Assembly: GCF_020085105.1 (NCBI RefSeq)
Contig: NC_058063.1
Coordinates: 17,268,262-17,332,261 of the forward strand
Direction: 5' to 3'
DNA: 64,000 nt
Origin: Siniperca chuatsi
Taxonomy: Eukaryota; Chordata; Actinopteri; Centrarchiformes; Sinipercidae
Below the pieces are notes generated by a model. That model saw only the letters and a program-made list of their open reading frames with translations, did not search any database and was not told the DNA's origin. Below are positions 1 through 12,800 of the stretch, piece after piece. A program made the position numbers and the translations under genes. Position 1 is the stretch's first letter. Each line of letters opens with the position of its first letter.

Positions 1-1400
1 GTGACCACAGGTGGTTGTATATTGGCACTACAATTGAGCTATCCTCATGACAACTAAAGAAACTCAATCCACTGGGGAACAAGATGTGGTTGAAAGCCCA
101 GAAAAAGCTAGTAAGTGAACCTTGAGTCAAGATTCGTTGTCAAAAAAAACTAGACTAGACTTATACACAATGATTTGAATTTAATCACCAAAGACACTAT
201 ATGCTTAACACAAATACGACACAATATAAACCAAAATTACTTATATAATTACTTATACTTATAAACATACATAACAACACACAACTGTATTTGTCTTCAT
301 TGAAAAGCCGCTTCTCCACAACCTCACCATGCAGGAGCCTTTACATGGCTTCTGTATTAAACAACCTGAATTAAAAATTAAAAAAGAATGATTCAATTAG
401 TTAGTAAAACTAAAAAAGAGTAAGTGCAATAAAAGACATGTAGAAAAACTGGTTGCAACAGTGTTGCAAACAATGTTTGTTTTACGGTAAAACAAAAGTA
501 ATCTGAGGAGTAACAGGTAGGTGTGGTCTGTTGCATCAATGCTCTTGTCTTTTCCAGCTGTGCCTGAAACTGAATACAGATATGCAAATGTTTCAAACTA
601 TAGATCTATTCTCCTTCATACTGATTCAATCTCATTCTCTTTCTCTGTGTGTTAGTTTCTCTTTCTCTCTCACCTGCTTCAGCAGTGAATCACTCACTGT
701 AGGAAGACTCAGATTTACCTCAGAGCTTATTTTCACTCTCACCACAGTTCTCTTGGTTTTCAGCTCTAAACCAGTTCCCAAAACAAAAACATTTCATTTT
801 AATACTGCATGTACAGTACGTTGCATACACTATACATATTTGTTATTTAAAGTAATCATTGGGAAATGTTGGGAAAACACTTGAAGATTGATACCACTCA
901 TGTCTGGTCGGTAAATTTGAAGCTACAGAAAGCAGCCGGTTAGCTTAGCTTAGCATAAAGATGCAAAACCGCAACATATTGTTTTTACACGTATGTTTCT
1001 GTACGGATTAAACAAACAAGAAATAGCATGTTAATTAGTGAGCTTTAGAGGTGCTGGTGGGCTGTGTGTTTTTTTTTATCTCTTTCTTTCTTACTCTTTT
1101 TTTACTGGCTCTAATATTGTTTTAGATACATGGAATAGTGGGTCAACTTATTTTTTCAGCCAACAGAAATACTTTACTTATAATGGTAATAATGTAAAAT
1201 ATCAAAATTGCAGATGAAAACTTTTAATTCCAGGCTTTTTGAGGGCCCTCCCCATATTGGGGCCATGGGTACTTAGTTCCAATATGTATCTCACTACTAT
1301 GTAACAGTGGAATCATATTACCAGATTATTCACTAAACTACAACATCACTTATAAAACTACTGCTAAAGTGCATACAAAGGCAATAAAAGAGCAATTTAA
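1..1400. other. Intergenic, no gene seen
   Basis: I find no supportable exon here. The two open frames of 67 and 117 codons (393-596 minus, 531-884 plus) overlap each other, are low in complexity and resemble no family. A short match to a dispersed element (GGTTAGCTTAG followed by GCATAAAGA) lies near 930-965. It shares sequence with a copy near 45.95 kb. Confidence 0.6.
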
Positions 1401-1404
1401 AAAA

Positions 1405-2183
1405 ATCACAATAACAAAAGGATAGCTAACATCACAAGCATTGTCATCCCACTGATGCAGGAAGGACTTTCTCATCGCAACACAGTTCTGAACACCTCCC
1501 AAATGATCAGGGTTAGTTTCATCCCAGTTTCTCAAAGAGCCAGCGCTTCTGTCAGACCACATCCAGTCGACTCTGAACAGCCCGATCCAGACGCTGTTGC
1601 TGTTGGCATACATGTGAATCTCTTTATGCTACTCCTTGGTTTTCACACTGACCAGGTCAGTGTAATACTGTCTGTAGAAGCGTCTTGCTATGACATAGGT
1701 TTGGTATTTAGGGTGTACCTTTTTCTCCCGTTTTACATTTTTAGTCAAATCTAACACATTACGCGTATGACCACGCGTTTGACCACTTTTAGGCCAACCA
1801 TAATACATTGACAAGGATTCACTATTTTCCCACCAGAACTGTATACCTAGAAGTGTGCACAAGTGTGACTTGTCCTCTACTGCCACTATTAGACCAAAAT
1901 ATCCACTTGGGCACAATATACTATATTTCATAATCTAAGCCGATCTTAATGAAATTTTCTACGCATATTCATGCTCCCAAGGGAATTGATTTGTCATCAA
2001 ATGCAAATGTCACCAAAGCATGTAGATTCACAAATGTGTGACGCTCACATCAGCATTGCCAATGCTCTCTGTCAGTCACATTTGTTGTTTTTCATTTGTA
2101 TTGTTCACTCTGCAGAAGCTCTGAGCTGCACTCCACGTTTTAGGGGTGTTAAAAAAGTGGTACAGACGATGCACTGTGGAGAA
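1405..2183 (-). pseudogene. Decayed two-CTLD lectin pseudogene
   Basis: Two C-type lectin domain remnants lie in the same order and orientation as in the intact neighbours. The first (about 2100-2183) has a good phase-1 acceptor and starts like a CTLD (TPKTWSAAQSFCR), but turns into unrelated sequence straight after the first conserved cysteine. The second (about 1405-1740) is nearly full length: YTDLVSVKTKE, then WIGLFR, WSD and a WDDNAC motif. Its lesions are an in-frame TAG at 1631-1629 where paralogues have a sense codon (CAG to TAG is the simplest route), a tyrosine codon (TAC, 1676-1674) in place of the conserved Cys of the FCR motif, and a probable one-base loss near 1415 that removes the final CYC from frame. 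NPDH replaces the QPDN sugar-binding motif. No signal-peptide or tail exon was found. It is probably an old tandem copy of the genes to its right. Confidence 0.75.
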
Positions 2184-2289
2184 AAACGTTATTTGGAAAT
2201 AGAGAACATGAAATAGATTCATGGCATGGATGCCTAGGTTTTTCAAGACCCTGTGTGTAGAAGTTAATATGATTGTAGCATCTTTCAAA

Positions 2290-5200
2290 TTGTTTTTGTT
2301 TTTGTTTGTAGAAAAATTCCAGTTAAAATGTGTGTAGTATATGTGGTTTTATTTGTTTACTTATTTATTTTTCAGCTCATTAAATCTTAATTTATCCTGT
2401 TTGTGTTCATCAAAGTCAGCAACAGAGTATTTTTTCAACCACTAGGAAGCACCCTATCCAATCCTATAGGAGCATTAGATGTTTAGCATGAATTTACATT
2501 TTCAAGTTTTTCAATAAAATGTTCTATTGGGAGCATACTTATGGATTGTTCCTACAAAACCAGGGATACAACAATGTTTATTACTTTTCTGAGTTCATGC
2601 AGAGTTTGTTTGGGGGAAAATGTAGCCCCATAATTTAGAAATTGGTTCACTCACTTAAAAGAACAAGTATACAAAATTTATAACAACATCCACTGTATAC
2701 TTTGTAAAGTAATATTAAAAAACACACACTAAAGCAGATTAAAACTGAACAGTGTTGCAGTGCATGTTTAGCTACCTGTGGTACCTGAACCTGTCAAAAT
2801 AAATTTTTGAATGATGTTCAGAACTGAAGAGAGTCTCTGTTAGGGACTTTTTAAGAGGATTTTTTTTCCTTATACATCCATTATAGTGTGTTACCATTAA
2901 TTGAGTGTTATTGCTGCTTATAAATGCTAAATGGGGGGGGGGGGGCTTAAATAAGGTGCTATCATTTTTTATGGTTCAGGAAGACACTGAAATTAATTAA
3001 GGTGCTCTCAAAAGGTTTAATTGTTGGTACACATATTTTAGAAATTTAGGATTTTAGAAATACTTAAGTCATATCCAACTCCGCCCAGTTCTACCCCACA
3101 CACCCCTTGAAAAAAGTATTTGAATGGTAAATAAAAGGGAAAAAAGTATTTTCTAATTCAACAATTTCTTTTTATTCATTCATTGAAATGTTGTTCTCCA
3201 CACTGAAAGGATATTATTGTTGAGGTGGGGATACTAAATCCCTTTATTATATTGTAGTTTATTGCTGATCTTTAGTCTAAAATATATCAGTATTACCATC
3301 AGACATCCATATTTGTGTCAAAACCCTGAAATTCCATAACACAGATGTCATGACTTTGGTGCCCTCAAAGGTACCTGATATTGTTTATATTTTTACTGAA
3401 TATATCATTATGATGTTCTAAACATGATGTTCTAACTTTGATATGTTCCCACATGCTTTACCTTTTCTGGTACATGCCTTTGTACTTGCTACTGGCCTTT
3501 AATATCCTTTGACATAAAGTCAAATGAGCATACATACTTTGCTTCTGTTAAATCTCACTGCAAACCAAATTTTCAACATTTGATTTTCACTTTGGTCAAA
3601 GTCAATTGTATAAAAAAAACTGCTGCTCCAGTAAGTTATGAATTGTGCTTACTGCTTACCAATGAAGGGGATAGTACTCTGTAGCAACACCATTGTTGTT
3701 GAAACCTTCCACAAGCAACTCTGTTCAGGAGTTCAGGCTGTGTGTTGGGAACATTTATGGAAATGTCATCACTTTTTCATGCCATTTCATGCAAAACTCG
3801 ACCAGTAATGAGGAGGAAACATGAGCAGATTTGGTTACCAGTGGTCCTTTGACATCCGGCTTGTTTGGTTGCCCACCTTTGTATTTGTGTTGTTTGTCAG
3901 CAGTGTTGCTTTGCGAGTCTTACCAAGCTTGTTCCTAAATTCTATATTATCTAATTAAATTTAAATAATTGTTTTAGTGTTTAGGAATGACATAATGAAA
4001 TTACACTTTACAAGAAAAAACATACAAACACTCAAAATCAGTGATTGTGTATGCTGTTAAAAATTGTGTACAAGCTATTTGACGCTACTGACATTTCCAA
4101 GTACTTACAAAAATATAATGAAATTAAATCTCTGTATATACAACAGAATATAGACTTTCTGCATACATTTTGATATCAAATTTTACTAAAAAGTTCTCAA
4201 GAAAGACCTATATTTATGTTATGCAAGAAAGTGAATAAGCTTATTTTCCAAAATGTCAAAGTATTCCTTTTATGTGCATTTAAAGGTGCTATTGATAACA
4301 TTGATAACACTGAGCCACTAGATGACGCACTCCCCCATCCATTCTATTCCAGTGGTTGCCAGTTCGTTGCACAACCTGCATATTTCATGGTTGAGTGGAG
4401 TGAGACTCAGACCCTGTCATATCAAGTGATGAATCTTTCATGATCGAGTAATGAATTCATTTTGCAACATATACTGTAGCTGTACATTAGCTATAGATTT
4501 AGGTTACTTTGTGCAGTGGCGTTTCATGTAACGTTATCTATGGTAATTTTAGCATATGGCTAGCTAGCTTCAGGTAACCCTTTTTTCCCCATCATTTAAT
4601 AATTATAGGGGCCCTATATTGCAACATTTATTGTAAAATGACATTTTAATCATCCTTACACTATAAGTAAATATAAATAAATATTTAAATTTTAATCCAT
4701 TTACACTTTAAGCTTGTAAGGACTATGGCTGCCGGTAGTTGTTGTTTATTTTGTTTAAATATGCATTAATATTGTATGGGTTATTATTGTTCACACTGTT
4801 AAGCTCAGATAGCTAATATGTGCTAACGTCAGTATCCGTTTTTTCCACGCTAGCTGGCAACTATACCACATGATACCAACATCATTATACTATTGGCTTA
4901 CAAGCCTTGTTAGAAGCAGGAACCAAACGTTAGACATCTCACACAGATATAAACAAAACGTTCATTTTGGACCCATCAAAAAAATTTTAATGATTTATTC
5001 ACAATCATAATATTTTTTTTTAGGAAAAGAGATACTTTTATTACGCAACTTTCTAAAAGCTATATAGATGGGTTGGTTTTTTTTTTTATATTCATCTACA
5101 TATAAATGTTATCAATATAATCTTTAATGCTGCTTCCATAATATCTGACATGAAAGTGTAAAACACATTTAAACTCAGCTTTTTTAACATAACATGGACT

Positions 5201-6411
5201 TTTTTTCAGAAAGATTCATGGTTTCACACAATATCTTGAATACAAAAAATGTCAGTGTCACCCTTCTTAAATTTAGTCAGAACTGTCTGTGTACGATTAT
5301 AGTGGCTTGGCTAAGAAGTGAAATGTAATCGCTACATGGCCAAAGCAACTTAAATAAAACTTTGCATCTAATTACATTGATTAAAAAGAAGAGGTTCAAA
5401 GTACTGCTACTTTTCTTGGTTATTCCCTCCAGTACACACAGTCCACTTGTCTACATTGTTCAGCTTCAGTCCAGTCAGAGAAACAGGACTCATGTTTCAC
5501 CTCCCTCAGGTGGCACACACCTGTTGGAGAAAAGACAGCACACACACACTCTGTAGTCTGACTCCCTCCACATACAAACATGTAGAACAGCACAGTGCAG
5601 AAAACACATTTTGGGTCTAAGACCATATTGTGGTGGTATTGTGGAGAATGAAAGACTAACAGATGGTTTTATGTTTATCTGTGAATAGAATGGTTGGAGA
5701 ACAACAACACAAGCTAACAATGTGAAATATAATGGGATAGATTCCTATTTATACATTGTACTTTTCCATAGAAAATAAATTATATACACAGCAAGCATTT
5801 GTTTTGTACTTTTTCACTGCCCTGCTGATAGACATGTTGACCTTTACATATTTTGCTGCTATGCCAAAACTTGTACAAGTTGTTTACATTGAACATGACT
5901 TGGCATCAAGTCAGCTGTATCCCACAAATCGCCACAAACATACTTCATACTGAAGTTTTCACAAGCCAGTAAACAGACAGAATCTATTTATGCAGCACAT
6001 TTCAAAACAGTACTAGTTACAAAGCACTTTACAGGAAAAAGAAAAGAGGAAAAGGAAATTTAACAAACAGAGAAAACAGTGTATAAAGACTAGGATGCTG
6101 AGTGCACAAACAACAAAGAATTAAATTTATAAAAGGAATTTTAAATAAAATCTTTAAGTCTAACTGAAATTACATTTGCTAAGAAATCAGTATATATCTC
6201 CTTTGGTTTGACTTGTGTACTTATTTGGTCCAAACTGTACTTGCCAAAAAGAAGAAATTAAATGTTTAAATGTTGTTAACCATTGCTTAGACATTGTTCC
6301 ACTAATATGTCAAAGAACAACTTTATCATCTTTTAAAAATGGAAGATTATGCACAATAACTGCAGTATCATTATAGTATTTCCTTACACAAAAACATACT
6401 TACATTCAGTC
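2290..6411. other. Intergenic, AT-rich
   Basis: There is no convincing coding exon in these four kilobases. Contents are AT-rich unique-looking DNA, a G run at 2934-2946 and several T/A homopolymers. The 68-codon minus frame at 5420-5626 contains a stretch faintly like a CTLD (DWTEAEQC), but it lacks every other landmark, so I did not call it. The 3' UTR of the lectin gene ending at 6412 must lie at the right edge. I saw no AATAAA close to the stop. Confidence 0.55.
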
Positions 6412-6878
6412 TTACTTGTTGTTGTCTTTAATCTCTTGCTTGACTGAAACTAGTCCTGACATCCTCCAGGAGATCTTGAAATCACTGATTCCCTTGTTTT
6501 TCATCTCTTTCTCCAGCTAGGAAGCATACACAAAAATAAGTCTTCACATTTATTATAACGTTAATAATTAGCAGCTTGGGTATTATTTGCAATGAAACTA
6601 TTAATTACTAATCGCTTCATTGCAACTACTAACACTGCTACAGCAGTGTGGTAATCAGCACTTTCTATAAATGAAATGTTGAGTAGAGTTAAATAGAGTT
6701 GAATTAGTTTTACCTTCCACTCCGTGCCCTCACACAGGGCATACTTTACGAATGCACATATGAAACAATATTTCAGTAAAATGTGTGTTTCTCACCTGGC
6801 TCAAGATTTGTTGTTGGATGGCCAGGTCATTCATGTCAAAGTCAGTCTTGATTGTCACTACAGATCTCTTCTTGAAGT
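6412..6878 (-). other. C-terminal tail module of the chimeric lectin
   Basis: Exon 6878-6796 (83 nt, phase 1 to 0) encodes FKKRSVVTIKTD and on to ILSQ. Exon 6516-6412 encodes LEKEMKNKGISDFKISWRM and ends in NNK then TAA (6414-6412). The same two-exon module closes the other lectin genes here (19054-18764 and 33619-33274), with the pattern of a basic strand, an acidic/Asn-rich turn and a helix ending KxW. I do not know its function. The charged, amphipathic make-up argues against a membrane anchor. Confidence 0.8.
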
Positions 6879-9800
6879 CTGAAAAATGGATGCTCATGTG
6901 ACTGATCTGCTGATGGCATTTTGGCAGCGTTATGAAATGTTATAATTTACCATACCATTTGATGTTTTAGTCAATTGACTACAAATTGCAGCTATAAGAA
7001 ACATCGCTATTGACAGTTATTTAAAGCATAAAGTCAGCTTTAGGATAAATTTTCCATCCTCCAGGCAGCCATTGGTTCAGGTTCAATACACTATGAAAAT
7101 TAATTAACTTAATTTTTCAAAAATGTAAACAACAAAAATCTGGGTACCTGGCAATTTGAATCCAATTCATATAGCTAAAACTGCTTTTAATTTGGATGCT
7201 GGGTAGAGGGCAACAATGAATAACAGACTGAAAATAAAATGCTGTATGTCAATAGTTTTATAATGTGGAGTAGAGCTGCAGCTAATTATTATTGTTCATT
7301 ATTAGTTAATCTAACAATATTGTTTTCAATTAACTGATTAATCATTTAGTCTACAAAAAAATTACATGACACAAGTTACATTTTCCCAGAGCCCAAGCGT
7401 GACGTCTTCAAATTCCTGCTTTTTTTAACCAACATATCAACCAAAGATATTTACTCAACAATGATGTCAAACAGAGAAAAGCATCAAATAATCAGATTTG
7501 AAGAGCTTGAATCAGCAAATGTTAAGCACTAATGTAAAGCTTACATAAACTTGTATAACACTTACAGTAGCAAAGAAACATAGATTTGGTGTCGCAGGAT
7601 CTTACGTTCCATTTCCTGTTGTAAACATAAGCACAGTTCAGACCCTCTCCTAAGCTGTCCAGTGACCCTTGCCACTGGTGTCTGAACAAGGAGTTACTCC
7701 CATCGGACCACTTCCAAGAGTCTCTGAACAGGCCAATCCAGGCCAGCTTTCCTATCGGGACCATGCTCTGGATGTCCTGGTTCTCAGCCTGGTTCCTCAC
7801 ACTGAGCAGGTCTGTGTGGTGCTCCCTGCAGTAGCGCTGAGCGTCGGCCCAGTTCATTGGTGTTTCCACGAGAATCTTTGTTTCTGGTGCGCCATCTCTG
7901 CCTGTGACCACAGAAATAATCATCATGATGCACCAGTACATACTGCAAATGTAATTTTTTTAAAACGGGGGGTTTGGGTTGTTTAACCCGAGACAGCATT
8001 TGCTTATTGGCACTGCACACTGATTTTGTGCTTTATTTGATCGAAATTTGTCATGGGCAAGAGAGCCCTTGAACTGACATCAGCAGTTCTGCAAGATAAT
8101 ATAAATTTAAGTAACTCAACTTACTTAAAACAATATCTCAAGTCCCACATTTTCACACGTTGCTTTTTATAATGAAATAAATGAAAAGCAATGGCTACCT
8201 GGAAGGAAAGAACGATGAGCTTTGGAAAGTGGTTGATGATATTTATAAGCCATCCACAATTTGTAGTTAATAGTATAAAACATGCAAAAGCAGGTTAGTT
8301 TTTCCTGAGACCAGCTCATCAACCACAGATACTTTGTTAACACATGTGAATAATAGTTACCATCAAAGCATAAGAAGTAGTTAAGTAAGTCACAGTCCAG
8401 GTCTCCCCATTCACCCATGTGTTGTATGTTAGCACAGTGCTGGATGGTATTCTCGTTGTTGGGTTCACTAACACCCCAGTTCCTGAACTCCGCTTCACCG
8501 TCTCCATAGTAACCCTCATCTGACAGAGACCACCGCCAGTTTATGACATCTTGATACAGCCCAATCCAAAAGTCAGAGAAGTCATTCTCCATTTTGTCAA
8601 CGACCCTGTTCATGTCGTGATTGTTGTTGATGGTGGCCAGGTCAGTGTACCTCTCTCTACAGTAGGTCTGGGCTTCAAACCATGTTTTAGGTTCATTGTG
8701 AATGAGAATGTAGTCACGGCTGCAGGAAGCTAAGGAGCAGTAATCTGTTGATAGAAAAAAGAAAATTCAACAATAACTTTATTTGTGAATGGATGATGTA
8801 GCTATGAAGGACTGGTCTGAATGCCTGTTGCAAGTCTCTACAATCAGGCTTGATTAAATCACTAAAAGATCAAAGTCAATATCAATCTGGAAAAGCATTC
8901 TGCTTAAAAAGAACTGAGAGCATTGAGAGCAATTATTCAGCATTACTGTGGTATTTATAAAGGTGATAAAAGTAAAATCTTTAATTTGAAATAGCAATTT
9001 GCATTTATGAATGGAAAATACATCATCAGCATATAAACAGGGACTATTGTCTTAACAAGACAATAATGTAAATGACAGTATCATCTACAAATATGAAGGC
9101 CCTTCTATTTCTGGTTGGAATTTTGCATTGTAAGGATTTCGTAAAACTGCATAATCTGTTTACCATTGGGTGGGGGCCACTGAGGGACTATGTTCTGAGG
9201 ATTCTCCCAAGTGCTGTAGACCTCCACCTCACACAGAGGCGGTGGTATGTCGGGATGGATCACAGTCACATAGCGACCCACAATCCCACCACAATCCAGG
9301 GTCATCAGAGATTGTGCACTGGAGCTGATCGTACATCTGAAATAGAGATAAAGACACAGAGAAGGTGTACATGGCATTTCTTTATTTACCTTTAAACTTG
9401 ATTTATTTTGTCATCCATTCATTTAAAAATATTTACGCTATTATCTATGCTCTTGGAACTCGACTATCTACCAGAGACCCAGAGCTGACTTTAATAAAAT
9501 TCTCAAAATTATGAGATAATGGATAAAGTTACCAACAGGCCAAACTCCCAAAGTATTTGTAGTCTTTTACACCTAGTAGTGTAGTCTAGATATGCACCAA
9601 GTGACTTTCCCTTCCCCTCTTCTCCCTATTTTTAAGTTGGGAGAATTTTTAAAACACCAGAAAATGTTCTGCATGTTTATTGATCCCACTCTCACTATGA
9701 CATGACTGTGACATTGTCATTTCTTTCCAAAAATGTTACAAATCACCGTGACATCATTGAAACTGTGATCTTATGTTACAGCACAATGGTTAGGTTTTGG

Positions 9801-12800
9801 TTTGGTTTATGCAAAAAAAAAAAATGACTTGGTTAAGTTTAGGGAAAGATCGTGGTCATGGTCATTAGCAAACAGGAAGTGAACAGCGTTCTCCCATGTC
9901 AAAGTCCCATGTTTCGTTTGGCTATCCATCCACCTCGACCTCCTCCCTCTGCAGACTTTGTTACTCTATGACAACGTCACACTATTTCCTCCTTTGCTCC
10001 TGACAGACAAGAGTCATGAATCCTACGGCCACTAGAGAGCTTTGTCACTTGAAGGTAAACATTTTTTGGGCATTTGCTGCAACGACTGATACTGTAGTTT
10101 TCCTTGGAAGGACAGTCTCCACTTTCAACATGCATTCCTCCAACCTTGTCCGACCGTATATTTACCTTGTGTCATCCACTCGGACCTCATCACCATAGCA
10201 GCAGTTCTCACTGAAGGCAAGCTGGATCACAGTCACATTGTAGGGAACCAATAGATCCACTGTCACCCACTGACCGGGTTTGTCTTCAGTTATGCTGCAG
10301 GTGGAAAACTGACCATCAATAACTCTGCTGGCTTGACCTGTGGTTTTCGACCTTAGGGAAGACTGAAAAGCCACTCCTCTCAAAGCCACATTTTCTAGTG
10401 AGGATGAAGGTGTTAAAAAAGTTGAATTAGAAAATGATTTTGCAGGTGGGTTTTTTTTGCAAAAAAACACCTGCAAAATCATCTTTTACAGGCAGAAATA
10501 TAACAAAGGCTTCTGTTTAATGCTAATTAAACAATGGGGTTTAGAGGTGTAAGAGAAGTCCACAAAGCCATTGGTGTAAACTTATAATGGAAGAAAGTAG
10601 ACAATTAATAGTTTTGATGTTGTTAGAAAATTCTAAACAATACAAAAACTGAACTGAAATTGACTTTGAGGTTTTACATTGTTGCTATTTTACGCAGCTT
10701 GAGACTGTAGTGAAAGCTGAAAACCAAAGTTGGAAATACTACTGTAAAGTGTAGTTTTGTGTTTTCTTTAAGGCAGACTAAACATGAATCTTATCCAATT
10801 CCAGGCTTTCAGCAACACATGCAAAGTAAGTAAGGGATTTGTAGCTTGGTTTGCACATTTGCATCTTGTGTATTTGAGTGGTTACACTTAAAAGGTTATG
10901 TTTCTTCCTTAAAGAGTAACTTAACAGCAGGCTAAAAAGCTCTGTTTTGCTGCCTGTTTGAAGCCTGTTTCACCCCTGGTTGGTGGTTGGTTACCACACC
11001 CAACAGTTAAACCACTGGAGGTCAGGAAAGACAACATTTTCAGGGGGTGTTAAGGTACTCTTTCATCAACACCTTTAAAGGGATGTACAGTGTGTGCTTA
11101 CTAACTGTTTTGCAGGACACGCTACCATGTTGAGAAGATGAAAACATGTATCTCCTCATTTATATTATATTATTACAATGTTACCATGTACCTGAAACAG
11201 TCAGCAAGGGAAAAAATTAGAACTTTTTGTTGTCATTTTTTTTGTCATGACTTTTGTTTTTCCAATATGGCATACCCAATGCATACAGTGAAAGGCTAAG
11301 CTCCCATAGGCAGAACACTCTGTAATAGAAACATATTTTTATTCTTCAGGAAAATGTTCATTCTTCATGTGTGTGGAGCTTACCAAGCACAGCACCATAC
11401 ACCTTTACTTCACAAACAGTCAATTTCTTATGTAGTCCAGGAAGAACAACATGGACGAAGCGACCTTCCATTATTCCACACTGGTAGTTGTATATGCGCT
11501 GTCCCGCTGCAATGGAGATGATGGCACACCTGACAGAAGGAAGAATATAAGTAAGAAAAAAAAGAGAATCAAAGTGGCTGGTAAGTACAAGTACTACTAC
11601 AGCAAGTAAGTACTCTTTTGTTCCTGCTAATATTACCTCTGGTTGCTGTTGTCATTCCTGAGGCCGATGCGGACCTCAGCACGGTTCAGCTCCTCTGAGC
11701 AGCAGTCACCGATGCTGATGATAGACACAGCAGTTATGCGGTAGATACTCCTCAGGTCCAGTTGCCACCAGGGGTTGTCTTGCAGTGGGACTGAGGCACA
11801 GGTTTCTAGTGGATAGTCATCATTGGCCATATGTGGAGCAGTTGCTGCAGAAGCCGGTTCTGCAGACTGAGTGGCGACTCCTCTCAGTGCCACGTTAGCT
11901 GACAGGAGTGTCATGAAGACAGTTATGAAGAAATGAATGAGAAAGAACCAGTTATGGATTAATTTGGAAAACCACAGCATTAAGTATTCCCTGTCAAACT
12001 TGGCCAGTTTGACAGGGAATACTTAAAGCTTTAAAAGTTTGATAATTAGGCCTGCTAAGGCATGTTTATGACAGGTTATGTTTTCTGGTTAATGTCAAGT
12101 TGTCATGACAAAGACATCTCAAACAATGTCAACTTTGCATCAAAAGTGACATATTTGACTGAATGACACTTAATGACAACAGTCATAAACCTTCATAAAG
12201 ACTCCTTCATGTTTATGACAGGTGTCATGTCACGGTTATGACGGTGTCATGTCAGTCTTATGAAGCCACCTTCATAAGACTTCAAATAAAGTGTTACCAT
12301 CAATTTAAATGCCAAAGAAATCCTTAGCGCTCACAGCCTGGAAACTAGCTGAGCACAAAATAACTTCTGAATTGAGCAGAAAGGTGAACGTAGACAGACC
12401 TTATTCTTCACTGAAGATGTTTTGTAACTCTAAATATCAATAACACTAAACAATATTGTGTCAATTTCTACCTCATTATGTTCACACAGGAACCACTGCA
12501 TAATAGAATCAACTATGCCATTTCCCAGTGTTGCGTTACCTCCTGTAATGTCAGTAGTGGCGTACACTTTGATCTCACAAAGCTGAAGTGTCTTTTGTAC
12601 TCCAGGGATGAAAATGTTGACATAACGTCCTTCCATCCCACTGCAGCTGAAGGCCATGGGAATGACATTGGTCTCAGTTATGACAGCACATCTGAGGGGC
12701 AAATAGACAGATGGTACAGGAAAAAAACAAAACTATTGATATACAGTATATATTGATACATTCCTACCTCCACAAAATGGTAGTTCATGCAGATTTGTCG

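Noticed and set aside
393-596. QLEKTRALMQQ stretch as a possible decayed lectin tail exon
   Set aside because: Only a few residues recall the LEKEMKNKG tail, and the following sequence does not fit.
531-884. 117-codon plus-strand frame
   Set aside because: Low-complexity Ser/Phe/Leu composition, no family resemblance and no splice or promoter context.
5420-5626. Minus-strand frame with DWTEAEQC, faintly CTLD-like
   Set aside because: No WIGL, QPD/EPN or WND landmark and no phase-1 acceptor; a chance match is more likely.
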